A DNA stretch of 64,000 nucleotides from Clostridium sp. TW13. GTDB lineage: Bacteria > Bacillota > Clostridia > Clostridiales > Clostridiaceae. Position numbers and translations under genes: made by a program. Below are positions 1 to 8,236 of the stretch, one piece after another. The notes under the pieces were generated by a model. The model was not told the DNA's origin and ran no database searches. It saw only the letters and a list, made by a program, of their open reading frames with translations. The DNA lies in contig NZ_BROD01000002.1 of assembly GCF_024345225.1 (NCBI RefSeq), positions 25,548-89,547 on the forward strand, read 5' to 3'. Each line of letters starts with the position of its first letter. The stretch's first letter is position 1.

Positions 1-1
1 T

Positions 2-451
2 CTTACTTTCTTATATAAGGTAGAAGCTATGGATTATATCATAAAGGATAATTACAATAACATAAAAGAAAGGGTTCATCAATGCATAATGAACGCCAAT
101 GAAAAATACACTGCAAAGACCACAGAGCTTCAGAAAATCTTCACCATGAAGTGTGAAGACAAGCTTATAAATGTAGAGTACAATAAAACTTTATTCTTTG
201 AGACCTCAGATGTGATCCACAAAGTTATCCTTCATGCCACTGATAGACAGATAGAATTCTACGCAAAGATGAAGGAAATCGAAGAAAAACTTGATGAAAG
301 ATTTTATAGATGCCACAAATCTTACTTAGTAAACAAAGACAATATCAAAGAGCTGGATGTGAAAAATAGAATTGCACAGATGATAAACGGAGAAGAATGT
401 TTAATATCAACCCGATCCATAAAAGGTTTAACAAAACAAAGTGAAGAATAA
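2..451 (+). CDS. AgrA/ComE-type response regulator, C-terminal part (5' truncated by window edge)
   Basis: The reading frame is open to the left edge (L-T-F-L-Y-K-V-E-A before the first Met at 29), so the gene begins outside the window and only the end is present. The residues match the segment linking the receiver domain to the LytTR DNA-binding domain of AgrA-family regulators: KVEAMDYIIKD, then a LytTR domain with FFETSD, RFYRCHKSYLVN and a C-terminal ISTRSIKGL. In this family a histidine kinase responding to a cyclic peptide phosphorylates the missing receiver, and LytTR binds promoter repeats. The agrBCD partners would lie to the left and are not visible. A perfect 17-bp hairpin overlaps the stop codon. 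Confident in family; the target is unknown. Confidence 0.85.
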   Translation, partial: LTFLYKVEAMDYIIKDNYNNIKERVHQCIMNANEKYTAKTTELQKIFTMKCEDKLINVEYNKTLFFETSDVIHKVILHATDRQIEFYAKMKEIEEKLDERFYRCHKSYLVNKDNIKELDVKNRIAQMINGEECLISTRSIKGLTKQSEE

Positions 452-470
452 GATTCTTCACTTTGTTTTT
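433..470 (+). terminator. Intrinsic terminator of the AgrA-type gene
   Basis: A perfect 17-bp stem (433-449 with 453-469), three-base loop and T-run; the stop codon lies inside the left arm. Confidence 0.85.
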
Positions 471-505
471 ATTTTACATAATAATTGTTCAATAAAAAAT
501 AAATA

Positions 506-633
506 GGGTAGCGCCAACGTTTTTCACAATGTTGGCGCTACCCCTTGTATTAGTCACAAATTTCACACAAGTGTATAAATTATATACCATATTTAGTATA
601 AGCCGTATACAATTTATACTAAATATGGTATAT
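506..633. repeat. Two consecutive long inverted repeats in the 235-bp gap before the secreted protein gene
   Basis: The first is a GC-rich perfect 13-bp stem (506-518 with 531-543, core GGTAGCGCCAAC), not followed by a clear T-run. The second is an AT-rich stem of about 18 bp (583-600 with 615-632, core CCATATTTAGTATA). The second sits about 70 bp before the start at 705, where an operator for a dimeric regulator such as the adjacent LytTR protein could lie. Function is inferred; the symmetry is seen. Confidence 0.6.
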
Positions 634-704
634 TTTAATGGGACTCCTGCATGTTTTGACAGTGACTGCATAAGTCCTATTTTCAATAAATAAGGAGGTC
701 TTTT

Positions 705-2018
705 ATGAAAAAATTTCTTAAAAAGCTAACAACGCTCTTACTTGTATTAACTTTACCCTTAACATTTATCCCTAAGGAAGCCCATGCAAGTGGGGAAGTG
801 ATAGATGGGGGTATGAGTGTTATGGGCATAGTTGGAAACTTCTTAAGCACATTTTTCCCACTTATAGCAAAATCCATCGATAATCTCTCAATAAACAATG
901 GAGATTATAATGAGTGGATATCTTTTGCACCCCCTGACTTTGCTCAAGATAAATTCTATATAAGTATGTATGATGGAATAAATCCTAATAACTCTAGCCT
1001 TTCTTATCGTATAAAAATTTATTCTCAAACTAATGCCAAAAATCCAGTAGAAGTCACATTAAAAAGTGGTCAACAATATTGTGTTACAGCTGATAGTAAT
1101 ACCCCTGAGTTATACTTTGAATTTTTTAATGGAAATGAAACTACACCTTTTGAAAGATACTGTTTACCGATGGAATACCACAATAAAAACTTTGGAATAG
1201 CTTTAGGTTGTAACAAAAAAGTATATTATCTTCAAAAGGAAACCAACAGAGTATATAATGACCAAATGATGTTTAAGCTTTTCAATGTCACTTTTAATTC
1301 TAATTTTGATAGAATATATAATGGTCTTTCTCAAGAAAACAAAGAAAAATATAGTCCTTATATTTTTAGAAAAACTAAAGCTGTATCTAAGAAAGATATG
1401 TCTCCTAGTAACTGCGTTGATAATCAAAGTATTCTGAATAAAATTATTTATTACCAGAACTATGTACCTAAGCCTTACTTCAGAGAGACTTTTGAGAACA
1501 ATGCACTATTAGCCTGGGATAGTTTCGGTAATGTAGGTGAAACTTTGCAGAAAGCATGTGAGGGAGGTTTTTCTTTATATCTTTCTGGTGATAAAGCTTA
1601 TATATACAAAAATCTTAATGCAACTCAATTTAAAACATTAACTATGTTCTTTTATGATGATGCAAGTGTTACTTCCGCAAAAGTTATGGGCACTGCATTT
1701 GGCAGTAACTTTGACTCCAGTGACGCATTTGGATCAATATCTATTGGTGTGGATACTGACGCATCTAAAAACAATTATGCATTCACTGTTGGCAGAGGTG
1801 GTTCTTGGATAACAAGTATACCTAGAAGTACAGGTTGGCATAAACTTACATGGAACTGTGTTTCTACTACTAAGACAGATATCGCCATAGATGATAAATT
1901 TGTATATACAGCATGCGCATATATAGATTCAGTGAAATCTGTAGCTTTAGGAGATTGGTGGGCAGACGGTAAAGATTGTGCTGGTAAATTCTTTTTCGAT
2001 TATGTGGATGTTCGTTAA
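705..2018 (+). CDS. Secreted protein of unknown function with concanavalin-like C-terminal region
   Basis: Strong AAGGAGG site just before the ATG. The 437-residue product starts with a classical signal peptide (KKFLKKL then hydrophobic LLLVLTLPLTF, likely cleavage after AHA near residue 28). The middle shows no family I recognise. The last roughly 170 residues (FENNALLAWDSF..., ...GWHKLTWNCV..., ...FFFDYVDVR) have the strand pattern of LamG/concanavalin-like jelly-roll domains, suggesting a carbohydrate or surface ligand. No catalytic motif is apparent. It stands alone between inverted repeats and a terminator, directly after an Agr-type regulator, so control by extracellular peptide signalling is plausible but not shown. 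Confidence 0.7.
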   Translation: MKKFLKKLTTLLLVLTLPLTFIPKEAHASGEVIDGGMSVMGIVGNFLSTFFPLIAKSIDNLSINNGDYNEWISFAPPDFAQDKFYISMYDGINPNNSSLSYRIKIYSQTNAKNPVEVTLKSGQQYCVTADSNTPELYFEFFNGNETTPFERYCLPMEYHNKNFGIALGCNKKVYYLQKETNRVYNDQMMFKLFNVTFNSNFDRIYNGLSQENKEKYSPYIFRKTKAVSKKDMSPSNCVDNQSILNKIIYYQNYVPKPYFRETFENNALLAWDSFGNVGETLQKACEGGFSLYLSGDKAYIYKNLNATQFKTLTMFFYDDASVTSAKVMGTAFGSNFDSSDAFGSISIGVDTDASKNNYAFTVGRGGSWITSIPRSTGWHKLTWNCVSTTKTDIAIDDKFVYTACAYIDSVKSVALGDWWADGKDCAGKFFFDYVDVR

Positions 2019-2031
2019 TTAGAGATATACT

Positions 2032-2073
2032 TTAAGAGGTTGGATAGTTTAATATAATATCCAACCTCTTTTA
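2032..2073 (+). terminator. Intrinsic terminator after the secreted protein gene
   Basis: A 13-bp stem (2034-2046 with 2058-2070, core AGAGGTTGGATA), 11-base loop, TTTTAAA tail. Confidence 0.8.
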
Positions 2074-2135
2074 AAACTATATATTTTCTTTTGTTTTATA
2101 AAATTATTCTATTCCTTTTTATAATTTTCTTATAA

Positions 2136-2174
2136 CGAACAAACCTCAGCATGTAGTATACTGGGGTTTGTTCG
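2136..2174. repeat. Inverted repeat in noncoding stretch
   Basis: A 14-bp near-perfect stem (CGAACAAACCTCAG with CTGGGGTTTGTTCG) and 11-base loop, with no adjacent gene. It may be a terminator or a remnant of a mobile element end. Confidence 0.45.
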
Positions 2175-2268
2175 CTATAGGAGAATGAGTGTTTTCTTAG
2201 ATAGAAAAAACCATAATAAATAGTATGCATATTATTTATCAAGGTGATTAGAATCCTGATTATTAGTA

Positions 2269-2340
2269 TATCATGATATCATCTTTTCATTAAATCATTA
2301 TATCTTCTTATCATGAAATAATGATTTATTCTTATCATGT
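2269..2340. repeat. TATCATGATATCAT-type repeat cluster (copy 1)
   Basis: A short run of TATCATGATATCAT, AATCATTATATCTTC and TTATCATGAAATAATGAT words spaced about one helical turn apart. The same words recur in clusters near 36.3, 37.4, 42.2, 44.8, 45.9 and 61.2 kb, including directly upstream of parA. Confidence 0.6.
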
Positions 2341-2350
2341 TTTCTTTATA

Positions 2351-2520
2351 TTATTTTCTATCTAGTTGGAAATACACTACGCCACCAGATGAAATTAAAG
2401 TGTTTTTATCTTTTATATAGGGAAAGCCTAATTAAGTGTTAAAGTCATCAATAGATATTTCAGTAATAGTATCACCTTTTATGCCCAATTTTTCAAAAGT
2501 AACATGTTGTTTGCGTATAT
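2351..2520 (-). pseudogene. Relic of a lipoprotein gene (paralog of the gene at 17336-17998)
   Basis: Reading the minus strand gives KQHVTFEKLGIKGDTITEI, an in-frame TAA, then IKDKNTLISSGG and YFQLDRK-stop. This lines up with the C-terminal 65 or so residues of the lipoprotein at 17.3-18.0 kb (RNHVTLDKLGIKGNSVTEV ... LQLNRK). The N-terminal part is gone and the stop breaks what remains. Confidence 0.8.
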
Positions 2521-2635
2521 TAATATATTAACTTAATATACATTGACAGAGTCATAAAGTTTGATTATTTAAAAAATATTATAACCTCAATAATGAGGTG
2601 TATACTGTAAATAAGAAAGATTTTTGATAAACTGC

Positions 2636-2665
2636 TTTACAAAAATAGGATTACTTACTCTTTTA
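2636..2665 (+). promoter_or_regulatory. Putative UviA-type sigma promoter of the uviB-like gene
   Basis: TTTACA (2636-2641), an 18-base spacer, then CTTTTA (2660-2665). Identical boxes with identical spacing precede the two large lysin genes, with a close variant before the third, so one alternative sigma factor probably reads them all. Confidence 0.65.
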
Positions 2666-2741
2666 TTATTAGAGTTTTTGCAATAGTAATCTAGTTAAAA
2701 TTTATAATATAGAATTTTAAATAAAGAAAGGAGATGAAATT

Positions 2742-2936
2742 ATGGAAGCTGACGTTTTAAAGCTAATTGCTACCCAAGGAGCCTTTGCAATTTTATTTTC
2801 ATATCTACTATTTTACGTTTTAAAAGAAAATAGTAAGAGAGAAACAAATTATCAGAATATAATTACTGAATTAACCTCTGTATTGCCTACAATTAAACAG
2901 GATATAGAAGAAATAAAAGAAAAAGTGTTAAAATAA
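2742..2936 (+). CDS. BhlA/UviB-family holin-like peptide
   Basis: A 64-residue protein behind a good AAAGGAGAT site. Residues 4-26 form one hydrophobic segment ([22 protein letters not shown]) followed by a charged coiled-coil tail ([12 protein letters not shown]... [14 protein letters not shown]), the standard BhlA/UviB layout. In C. perfringens pIP404, uviB lies beside uviA and is linked to UV-induced release of bacteriocin BCN5; BhlA is a Bacillus holin-like peptide. The next gene is a UviA-like sigma factor and three lysin genes follow, none with a signal peptide, so this protein is the best candidate for letting them out by permeabilising the membrane. That role is inferred from context. 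Confidence 0.8.
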   Translation: MEADVLKLIATQGAFAILFSYLLFYVLKENSKRETNYQNIITELTSVLPTIKQDIEEIKEKVLK

Positions 2937-2997
2937 ATACTGTTTATACAAAAAAATGCATTATTGGAACTTAAAATTAAATATTAAAAATATTTCA

Positions 2998-3026
2998 TTT
3001 ACAACCTTTACCTTTTCGAAGTTTAT
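2998..3026 (+). promoter_or_regulatory. Possible autoregulatory promoter of the sigma factor gene
   Basis: TTTACA at 2998-3003, then 17 bases, then GTTTAT at 3021-3026. This resembles the TTTACA/GTTATA boxes known for group-5 clostridial sigma factors, but is looser than the N18 promoters of the lysins. Confidence 0.4.
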
Positions 3027-3064
3027 GTATCTATATACATAAAAAAGAAATTTGGAGGGGTATT

Positions 3065-3589
3065 ATGGCAAATGAGATATTAAGTTTAATAGAAAGGTGT
3101 CAAAAAGGAGATAAGGACTCACTGATATTACTATTGCAAAAATTTGATCCCTTATTAAATAAATATTCAAGAATGCTTAATTATAAGGATGGTGAGGATG
3201 AAAAGCAGGATTTAGTATTAGAATTTATAAAAGTAGTTAAAAAAATCCCAATATATGAAGACGGTTTCAAAGAAGATAAAGTTGCAGTATCATATATAAA
3301 CAGAGCTATAAAATATAAATACATACAGCTATCTAAAAAAAGTAGATGCATTAATAATTCTGAATTTTCATGTGAATATGATATTGGGAATTGTGAAGAT
3401 TCTACAGAAAATAAGTTTATATTAAGTGAACTTATTAATAATTTAAGTGATATAGAAAAATCTGTAATAAAACTTAGGTATTTTGCGGGACTTAGCGATA
3501 GAGAAATTGCTTCAATTAATAATATTAGTAGACAAGCTGTTAATCAAAATAAAAACAGGGCCTTAAAAAAATTAAGACAGTACTTTTAA
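3065..3589 (+). CDS. UviA/BotR/TcdR-type group-5 RNA polymerase sigma factor
   Basis: 174 residues with a GGAGGGG ribosome site. The N-terminal half has the region 2 pattern (QKGDKDSLILLLQKFDPLLNKYSRML ... DLVLEFIKVVKKIP), and the C-terminus has region 4 with a helix-turn-helix (IEKSVIKLRYFAGLSDREIA then SRQAVNQNKNRALKKLRQYF). Length and layout fit the small clostridial group that directs toxin and bacteriocin genes (UviA, BotR, TetR, TcdR). The uviB-like gene sits just upstream. The TTTACA-N18-CTTTTA boxes before uviB and the lysins are probably its targets. In pIP404, uviA responds to DNA damage; no LexA box was identified here with confidence. Confidence 0.85.
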   Translation: MANEILSLIERCQKGDKDSLILLLQKFDPLLNKYSRMLNYKDGEDEKQDLVLEFIKVVKKIPIYEDGFKEDKVAVSYINRAIKYKYIQLSKKSRCINNSEFSCEYDIGNCEDSTENKFILSELINNLSDIEKSVIKLRYFAGLSDREIASINNISRQAVNQNKNRALKKLRQYF

Positions 3590-3681
3590 TATATTATGTT
3601 AATAAGAACAATTAATATAGTATATGATTATAACTAATTTATAATAAGAACTTATAAAATAAATATTGTTAATTTAAATGA

Positions 3682-3727
3682 AAATAGCTATATCAAAATG
3701 AATTTATACGCTTTGATATAGCTATTT
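3682..3727. terminator. Bidirectional hairpin after the sigma gene
   Basis: A perfect 16-bp stem (AAATAGCTATATCAAA, 3682-3697, with 3712-3727). A-rich and T-rich flanks fit a terminator on either strand. Confidence 0.65.
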
Positions 3728-3924
3728 CCTATACTTTTTACATAAGAAAGTGATATGACAATAGGTTTAATAGATTGAAATGAAGCGGTCACTCCATTAT
3801 ATAGAGATTTATGACAAATGCACATAGTGTGTAAAGGAAATCAAACATATAAAATACATATTTTTGAATATCTGTATATTGGCTGTATTATATGATAAAG
3901 TATTTATGGAATGGAGATGATTGA

Positions 3925-4395
3925 ATGAAAAAAAAGAAGTTTTATATATTTATTGCCCTAATAATTCCTATTATTATTTTTTTCATTGTGAAAGAGTTCA
4001 TTATAAACTTTGTGCCTCCAGTTTCAGGTGGAGGAGACTTCAGCTATAACATAACAAAGAAATATAAATTTGCCAGAACAAATAGATATTCATCATATAT
4101 ATATGATGATGTTGAAGACAACGATCTCTGTAGAATTGATACTTTTGTAGATAGCTTTGGTTTTGATGATAATTTTATAATAGCAAAACAAGTTAGACCT
4201 AAAGAAGTTTATCATGATGAGATTTATACCCCAAAGGTTCCAGATGAAAATGAAACCTGGTATTGGATTATGGATATTAAAATAGACAAAAGGTATGGTC
4301 CTTATAAAAATTTAAATGATTTTAACAAAGCAAAAAATCAGTTAAAGGTAAGTAATAATATAAAACTTTACCCTTATAACCATTATAGAAAGTGA
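3925..4395 (+). CDS. Membrane-anchored hypothetical protein
   Basis: 156 residues: a basic start (KKKKKF), one N-terminal transmembrane helix (about 7-27) and an external soluble part rich in charged and aromatic residues (DFSYNITKKYKFARTNRYSSYIYDD ... ETWYWIMDIKIDKRYGPYKNL). It resembles small DUF3997-like exported proteins of Firmicutes, but I cannot name it firmly. It lies between the sigma gene and the first lysin, with a GGAGATG site and no visible UviA-type promoter. A surface protein here could contribute to self-protection, which is inference from position only. Confidence 0.55.
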   Translation: MKKKKFYIFIALIIPIIIFFIVKEFIINFVPPVSGGGDFSYNITKKYKFARTNRYSSYIYDDVEDNDLCRIDTFVDSFGFDDNFIIAKQVRPKEVYHDEIYTPKVPDENETWYWIMDIKIDKRYGPYKNLNDFNKAKNQLKVSNNIKLYPYNHYRK

Positions 4396-4526
4396 AGTTA
4401 TTTTCTATCTTTATATAATGACTTATCAAAACACCATATCCGAGAAGATTGGTTTAAATCTAGTGGGTATTCGCTTTAACTTTGATATTACAAAAAATCT
4501 AACTTATAAAAAAATTATTTTCCATG

Positions 4527-4556
4527 TTTACAAATCTGACAATAAACCCTCTTTTA
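4527..4556 (+). promoter_or_regulatory. UviA-type promoter of lysin 1
   Basis: TTTACA (4527-4532), 18-base spacer, CTTTTA (4551-4556). Repeated base for base before lysin 2 within a long identical block. Confidence 0.7.
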
Positions 4557-4622
4557 TTTAATGTAATTACTTCAAGCTTGATTTAAGTTATGAAATTAAA
4601 CATTAATGAAAAGAGGGTTTAA
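4543..4622. repeat. Long inverted repeat spanning the lysin 1 promoter and ribosome site
   Basis: AAACCCTCTTTT at the -10 is mirrored by AAAAGAGGGTTT at the ribosome site, with further pairing of the flanking ATTTAATGT/ACATTAATG. The left arm includes the -10 box, so most of it should lie outside the transcript; an operator or cruciform is likelier than an RNA hairpin. Present before lysin 2 and, degraded, before lysin 3. Confidence 0.55.
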
Positions 4623-4624
4623 AT

Positions 4625-7414
4625 ATGTCAAATGTACTTCCAAATATAACACCAGGAGATGTGGTACCAGGTGGTTTCACTTATCCAAACAATGCACAAT
4701 TAGTAGGAGACTTTTTATATCTTAGAGATGCGGATGGAAATGGAGTTGGAGGGCATCAAGTTGATGCAGGAGATAAAATTACTGTATTGGATATAGGATT
4801 TGCAAAGCAATTAGCCTTGGTACAATACCCAGCAGGTAATGTTGTAAGACAAGGTTATATAAATAACAATACAAATATAATAAAATACTTTAATCAAGGT
4901 AAATGGAATAACGGTTCAACTTCTGAGACCGTATATAATGAAAATGATGTGGCAATAGGGTCAATAGATCCACATGAAGCAGCCACTCCACTATATAAAG
5001 CTGGAGGAAAAATACATGTAGTATACAATACTAGTAAGGGAGCAAACACTAAATCTGGATATGTAGCCTATGATGGTGGTTTTAGTGGTTTTGGTGGTTC
5101 TTCTGGTTCTTCTGGTCTTGAAAATGGTATAGCACCAGGAGATGTAGTGCCAGGTGGTTTCACTTATCCAAACAATGCACAATTAGTAGGAGACTTTTTA
5201 TATCTTAGAGATGCTAATGGAAATGGAGTTGGAGGACACCAAGTTGACACTGGGGACAAGGTTACTGTATTAGATGTAGGATATACAAAGCAGTTAGTTC
5301 TACTTCAATATCCAGCAGGTAATGTTGTAAGACAAGGTTATGTAAATAATGATACAAAGATAATAAAATACTTTAATCAAGGTCAATGGCATAATGGCTC
5401 TACTTCTGAAACTGTATATGATGAAAATAATGTGGCAATAGGTTCACTAGATCCACATGAATCAGCTACACCAATATATAAGAGAAATGGTATGACTCAT
5501 GTAGTTTACAATACAGATAAGGGGGCTAACACTAAGTCTGGATTTGTTAAATATGAAGGTGGTAGTAGTAGTTCTTCTGGCCTTGAAAATGGTGTAGCAC
5601 CAGGAGATGTAGTGCCAGGTGGTTTCACTTATCCAAACAATGCACAATTAGTAGGAGACTTTTTATATCTTAGAGATGCTAATGGAAATGGAGTTGGAGG
5701 ACACCAAGTTGACACTGGGGACAAGGTTACTGTATTAGATGTAGGATATACAAAGCAGTTAGTTCTACTTCAATATCCAGCAGGCAATGTTGTAAGACAA
5801 GGTTATGTAAATAATGATACAAAAATAATAAAATACTTTAATGAAGGTCAATGGCATAACGGTTCTACTTCTGAAACTGTATATGATGAAAATAATGTGG
5901 CAATAGGTTCACTAGATCCTTATGAATCAGCTACACCAATATATAAAAGAAATGGTATGACTCATGTAGTTTACAATACAGATAAGGGGGCTAACACTAA
6001 ATCTGGATTTGTTAAATATGAAGGTGGCTCAGCTCAGGTTATAGATATACCATATGTAACAGTAGCTGGTGCTGATAAAATTCAGTATGGAACAAGCGGA
6101 AAGGGCAGACCATTAATTGCTCATAAAATTGGAAGTGGATCAAATTCCTTGGTAATGGTATGTGAAGTTCACGGTTTTGAAGATCATTGGAGCAAGGATG
6201 GTATAGAACTAGTTAACATTGGAAATGACTTAATTAAAAATCTTGTAAGCTCAGGCACTAATGGATGGTCAGTATATGTAATACCATCAGCAAATCCAGA
6301 TGGACTAGCTGAAGGATATACCAAGGATGGCCCTGGAAGATGCACTATAGTTGGACAAATAGATATTAATAGAGACTTCCCTGTAGGATTTACTCATAAT
6401 ACAAGTTCAAGAAATTATACTGATAGCGCACCACTCACTGTACCTGAATCTAAACAATTGAGTGATTTTCTGCAAGGAGTAAAAAATTCAACACCTGGAC
6501 AAATGGTTGTTATAGATTTACACGGATGGGAAGGCGCTGCTATAGGTAATCCAGAAATAGGACAATATTTCAGAAATCAATTTGGCTTTGAACAAAGAAA
6601 TGGATATGGTGAAGATCAAGGCTATTTAATTGCATGGACAAATTCAGTTCTTGGAGCAAAATCAGCATTGATTGAATTACCAACAGCTACTTATAGTCAT
6701 AGTGATGTTGTTAATGGAAACTATTCTCAAAAGATAACAAATGCAGTTAATGCAATACTTGCAAATAATCCTGGAACAAAAGTTGCTGGAAAGACTTACT
6801 CAGATGCAATGGATTGCATAAGCACAATTTTATATAATATGGGTTATCAAAATAAACTTGATGCTAATATTCCTTTTAAATTTATTGTTGGAAATTTTGA
6901 GGTAGACGTAACTATCGGATCTACTTCTACTATGACGCTATCAGACGGTAAGGTAGGTAATATTTCTATAAAAAATGGGAAACCTTCATTTGATTTAAGC
7001 GACTTCCCGATTACTGAATATATAAAATTACAATCAAAATTAGATGAGCTCGCTCTTAAAATAGGTAACGGAAATATTTCAATTGCATTAAGTTCAAAGC
7101 AAAAAATAACAATAGAAATTAAATTTGATTTAGATGCTTTAGTATATTTATCAAAAAATTTATATTGCAAAATAGAAATATCAATTCACGAAGATTATCC
7201 TTCAGAAGAAATATCTAATATGGAAAAGGCGAGTCAATATTGTAACAGTGCATCTGTAGATCTTAATATTGATTGGAAGCATTTAACACAAGGCTTTTTA
7301 GTAGCTCTTGGAGTTAGCGGATTGGTATTCTTAAAATTAGGAGGAACTGTCAATAAAACTATAGATTCATTCATAAAAAAAATGCTTGAACTTTTTGGAG
7401 CGATTGCTGGTTAA
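4625..7414 (+). CDS. Bacteriolysin 1: three N-terminal repeats, M14 peptidase, unique C-terminus
   Basis: 929 residues without a signal peptide. Three near-identical repeats of about 150 residues (each opening with PGDVVPGGFTYPNNAQ and ending TKSGFVKYEGG) fill roughly 1-470 and look like SH3-like wall-binding modules joined by Gly/Ser linkers. Residues about 471-715 form an M14 zinc carboxypeptidase domain: HxxE in EVHGFED, INRD, second zinc His in DLHGWEG and catalytic Glu in LIELP. Such enzymes cut peptidoglycan stem peptides, so this is probably a secreted-by-lysis bacteriocin like BCN5. The last 210 residues match nothing I know and include a hydrophobic stretch (FLVALGVSGLVFLKLGG), suggesting a membrane-active tail. 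Lysin 2 is almost identical up to this tail. Confidence 0.8.
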   Translation: MSNVLPNITPGDVVPGGFTYPNNAQLVGDFLYLRDADGNGVGGHQVDAGDKITVLDIGFAKQLALVQYPAGNVVRQGYINNNTNIIKYFNQGKWNNGSTSETVYNENDVAIGSIDPHEAATPLYKAGGKIHVVYNTSKGANTKSGYVAYDGGFSGFGGSSGSSGLENGIAPGDVVPGGFTYPNNAQLVGDFLYLRDANGNGVGGHQVDTGDKVTVLDVGYTKQLVLLQYPAGNVVRQGYVNNDTKIIKYFNQGQWHNGSTSETVYDENNVAIGSLDPHESATPIYKRNGMTHVVYNTDKGANTKSGFVKYEGGSSSSSGLENGVAPGDVVPGGFTYPNNAQLVGDFLYLRDANGNGVGGHQVDTGDKVTVLDVGYTKQLVLLQYPAGNVVRQGYVNNDTKIIKYFNEGQWHNGSTSETVYDENNVAIGSLDPYESATPIYKRNGMTHVVYNTDKGANTKSGFVKYEGGSAQVIDIPYVTVAGADKIQYGTSGKGRPLIAHKIGSGSNSLVMVCEVHGFEDHWSKDGIELVNIGNDLIKNLVSSGTNGWSVYVIPSANPDGLAEGYTKDGPGRCTIVGQIDINRDFPVGFTHNTSSRNYTDSAPLTVPESKQLSDFLQGVKNSTPGQMVVIDLHGWEGAAIGNPEIGQYFRNQFGFEQRNGYGEDQGYLIAWTNSVLGAKSALIELPTATYSHSDVVNGNYSQKITNAVNAILANNPGTKVAGKTYSDAMDCISTILYNMGYQNKLDANIPFKFIVGNFEVDVTIGSTSTMTLSDGKVGNISIKNGKPSFDLSDFPITEYIKLQSKLDELALKIGNGNISIALSSKQKITIEIKFDLDALVYLSKNLYCKIEISIHEDYPSEEISNMEKASQYCNSASVDLNIDWKHLTQGFLVALGVSGLVFLKLGGTVNKTIDSFIKKMLELFGAIAG

Positions 7415-7473
7415 AATTGCTGTAAATAGCGATGTACTAAATTCTCATAAAATATAATCAACACTAATTTATT

Positions 7474-7525
7474 CACCAAAATTATTTTCAAGTTTAAATT
7501 TGAAATAATTTTGGTGATATTTTTA
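7474..7525 (+). terminator. Terminator after lysin 1
   Basis: A 14-bp outer stem (CACCAAAATTATTT, 7474-7487, with 7503-7516), AT-rich inner pairing, ATATTTTTAT tail. Confidence 0.75.
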
Positions 7526-7652
7526 TATCTAGTGAGGATTATAAACTTATGAGAATAGTTCAAATTTTAATCAAAATAAAAATTGGCATTAAACAATTAT
7601 ACATATGTATTATAATAATATATAGTAAAAATAATGAAGTTAAGGGGTTATT

Positions 7653-8216
7653 ATGGATATAATATATAAAAATGAGTTAGAGGATTTTATTAACTTTCAA
7701 ATATTTCAAATAAGTGGCTCAAAAGGAAGAATACGTGATCCAATAAAAAGACGTGGTCCAATAAGAAGATATGGTTTTGCAATCATTCCTTTGCTTATAT
7801 TTATTTATTCTTTTAAGAATACTTTTATAATGAAAAATTCATTTGATAGGAGAGTTGCGCTCTATAATACACTATTATTTGCTTTATTAACCGTAATAAT
7901 TATATTCTTCTATCCTAAAATTTATTATTGGAGTTTAAAAAAGAAGATATCCTACCTCTATAATAGTGATGATAAAATATATTTAGAAATAAATACTGAT
8001 GGAATAATTGATCACAAAGAAAAGGGTTTTTGTAAAATGCTGTGGCAGGCAGTAAATAAAGTGGAGCTAACTTCTAAATACTTACATATTTTCATTAGCA
8101 ATAGCAGTGTTTATATAATCCCTTTATCTGCAATTGAAAAACCTGATGAATTAGAAGAACTGCTAACCAATGTTAGCAAAGATAAAGATATTAATTTTAA
8201 AAAATATGCTAATTAG
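7653..8216 (+). CDS. YcxB-like membrane protein, candidate immunity protein
   Basis: 187 residues. A cytoplasmic start (MDIIYKNELEDFINFQIFQ), two hydrophobic helices (about 41-57 and 70-92) and a C-terminal YcxB-like domain with the usual pattern: ITDGI-like NTDGIIDHKE, LWQAVNKVEL, then YLHIFISNSSVYIIPLSAI. YcxB-type proteins have no known enzymatic role. It lies right after lysin 1 and just before a YcxB-metalloprotease fusion. Two further paralogs (14133, 14756) follow lysin 2. Repeated placement behind toxin genes suggests self-protection, inferred from context. Confidence 0.65.
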   Translation: MDIIYKNELEDFINFQIFQISGSKGRIRDPIKRRGPIRRYGFAIIPLLIFIYSFKNTFIMKNSFDRRVALYNTLLFALLTVIIIFFYPKIYYWSLKKKISYLYNSDDKIYLEINTDGIIDHKEKGFCKMLWQAVNKVELTSKYLHIFISNSSVYIIPLSAIEKPDELEELLTNVSKDKDINFKKYAN

Positions 8217-8236
8217 ATGATTTTGGAGTTGAGATT

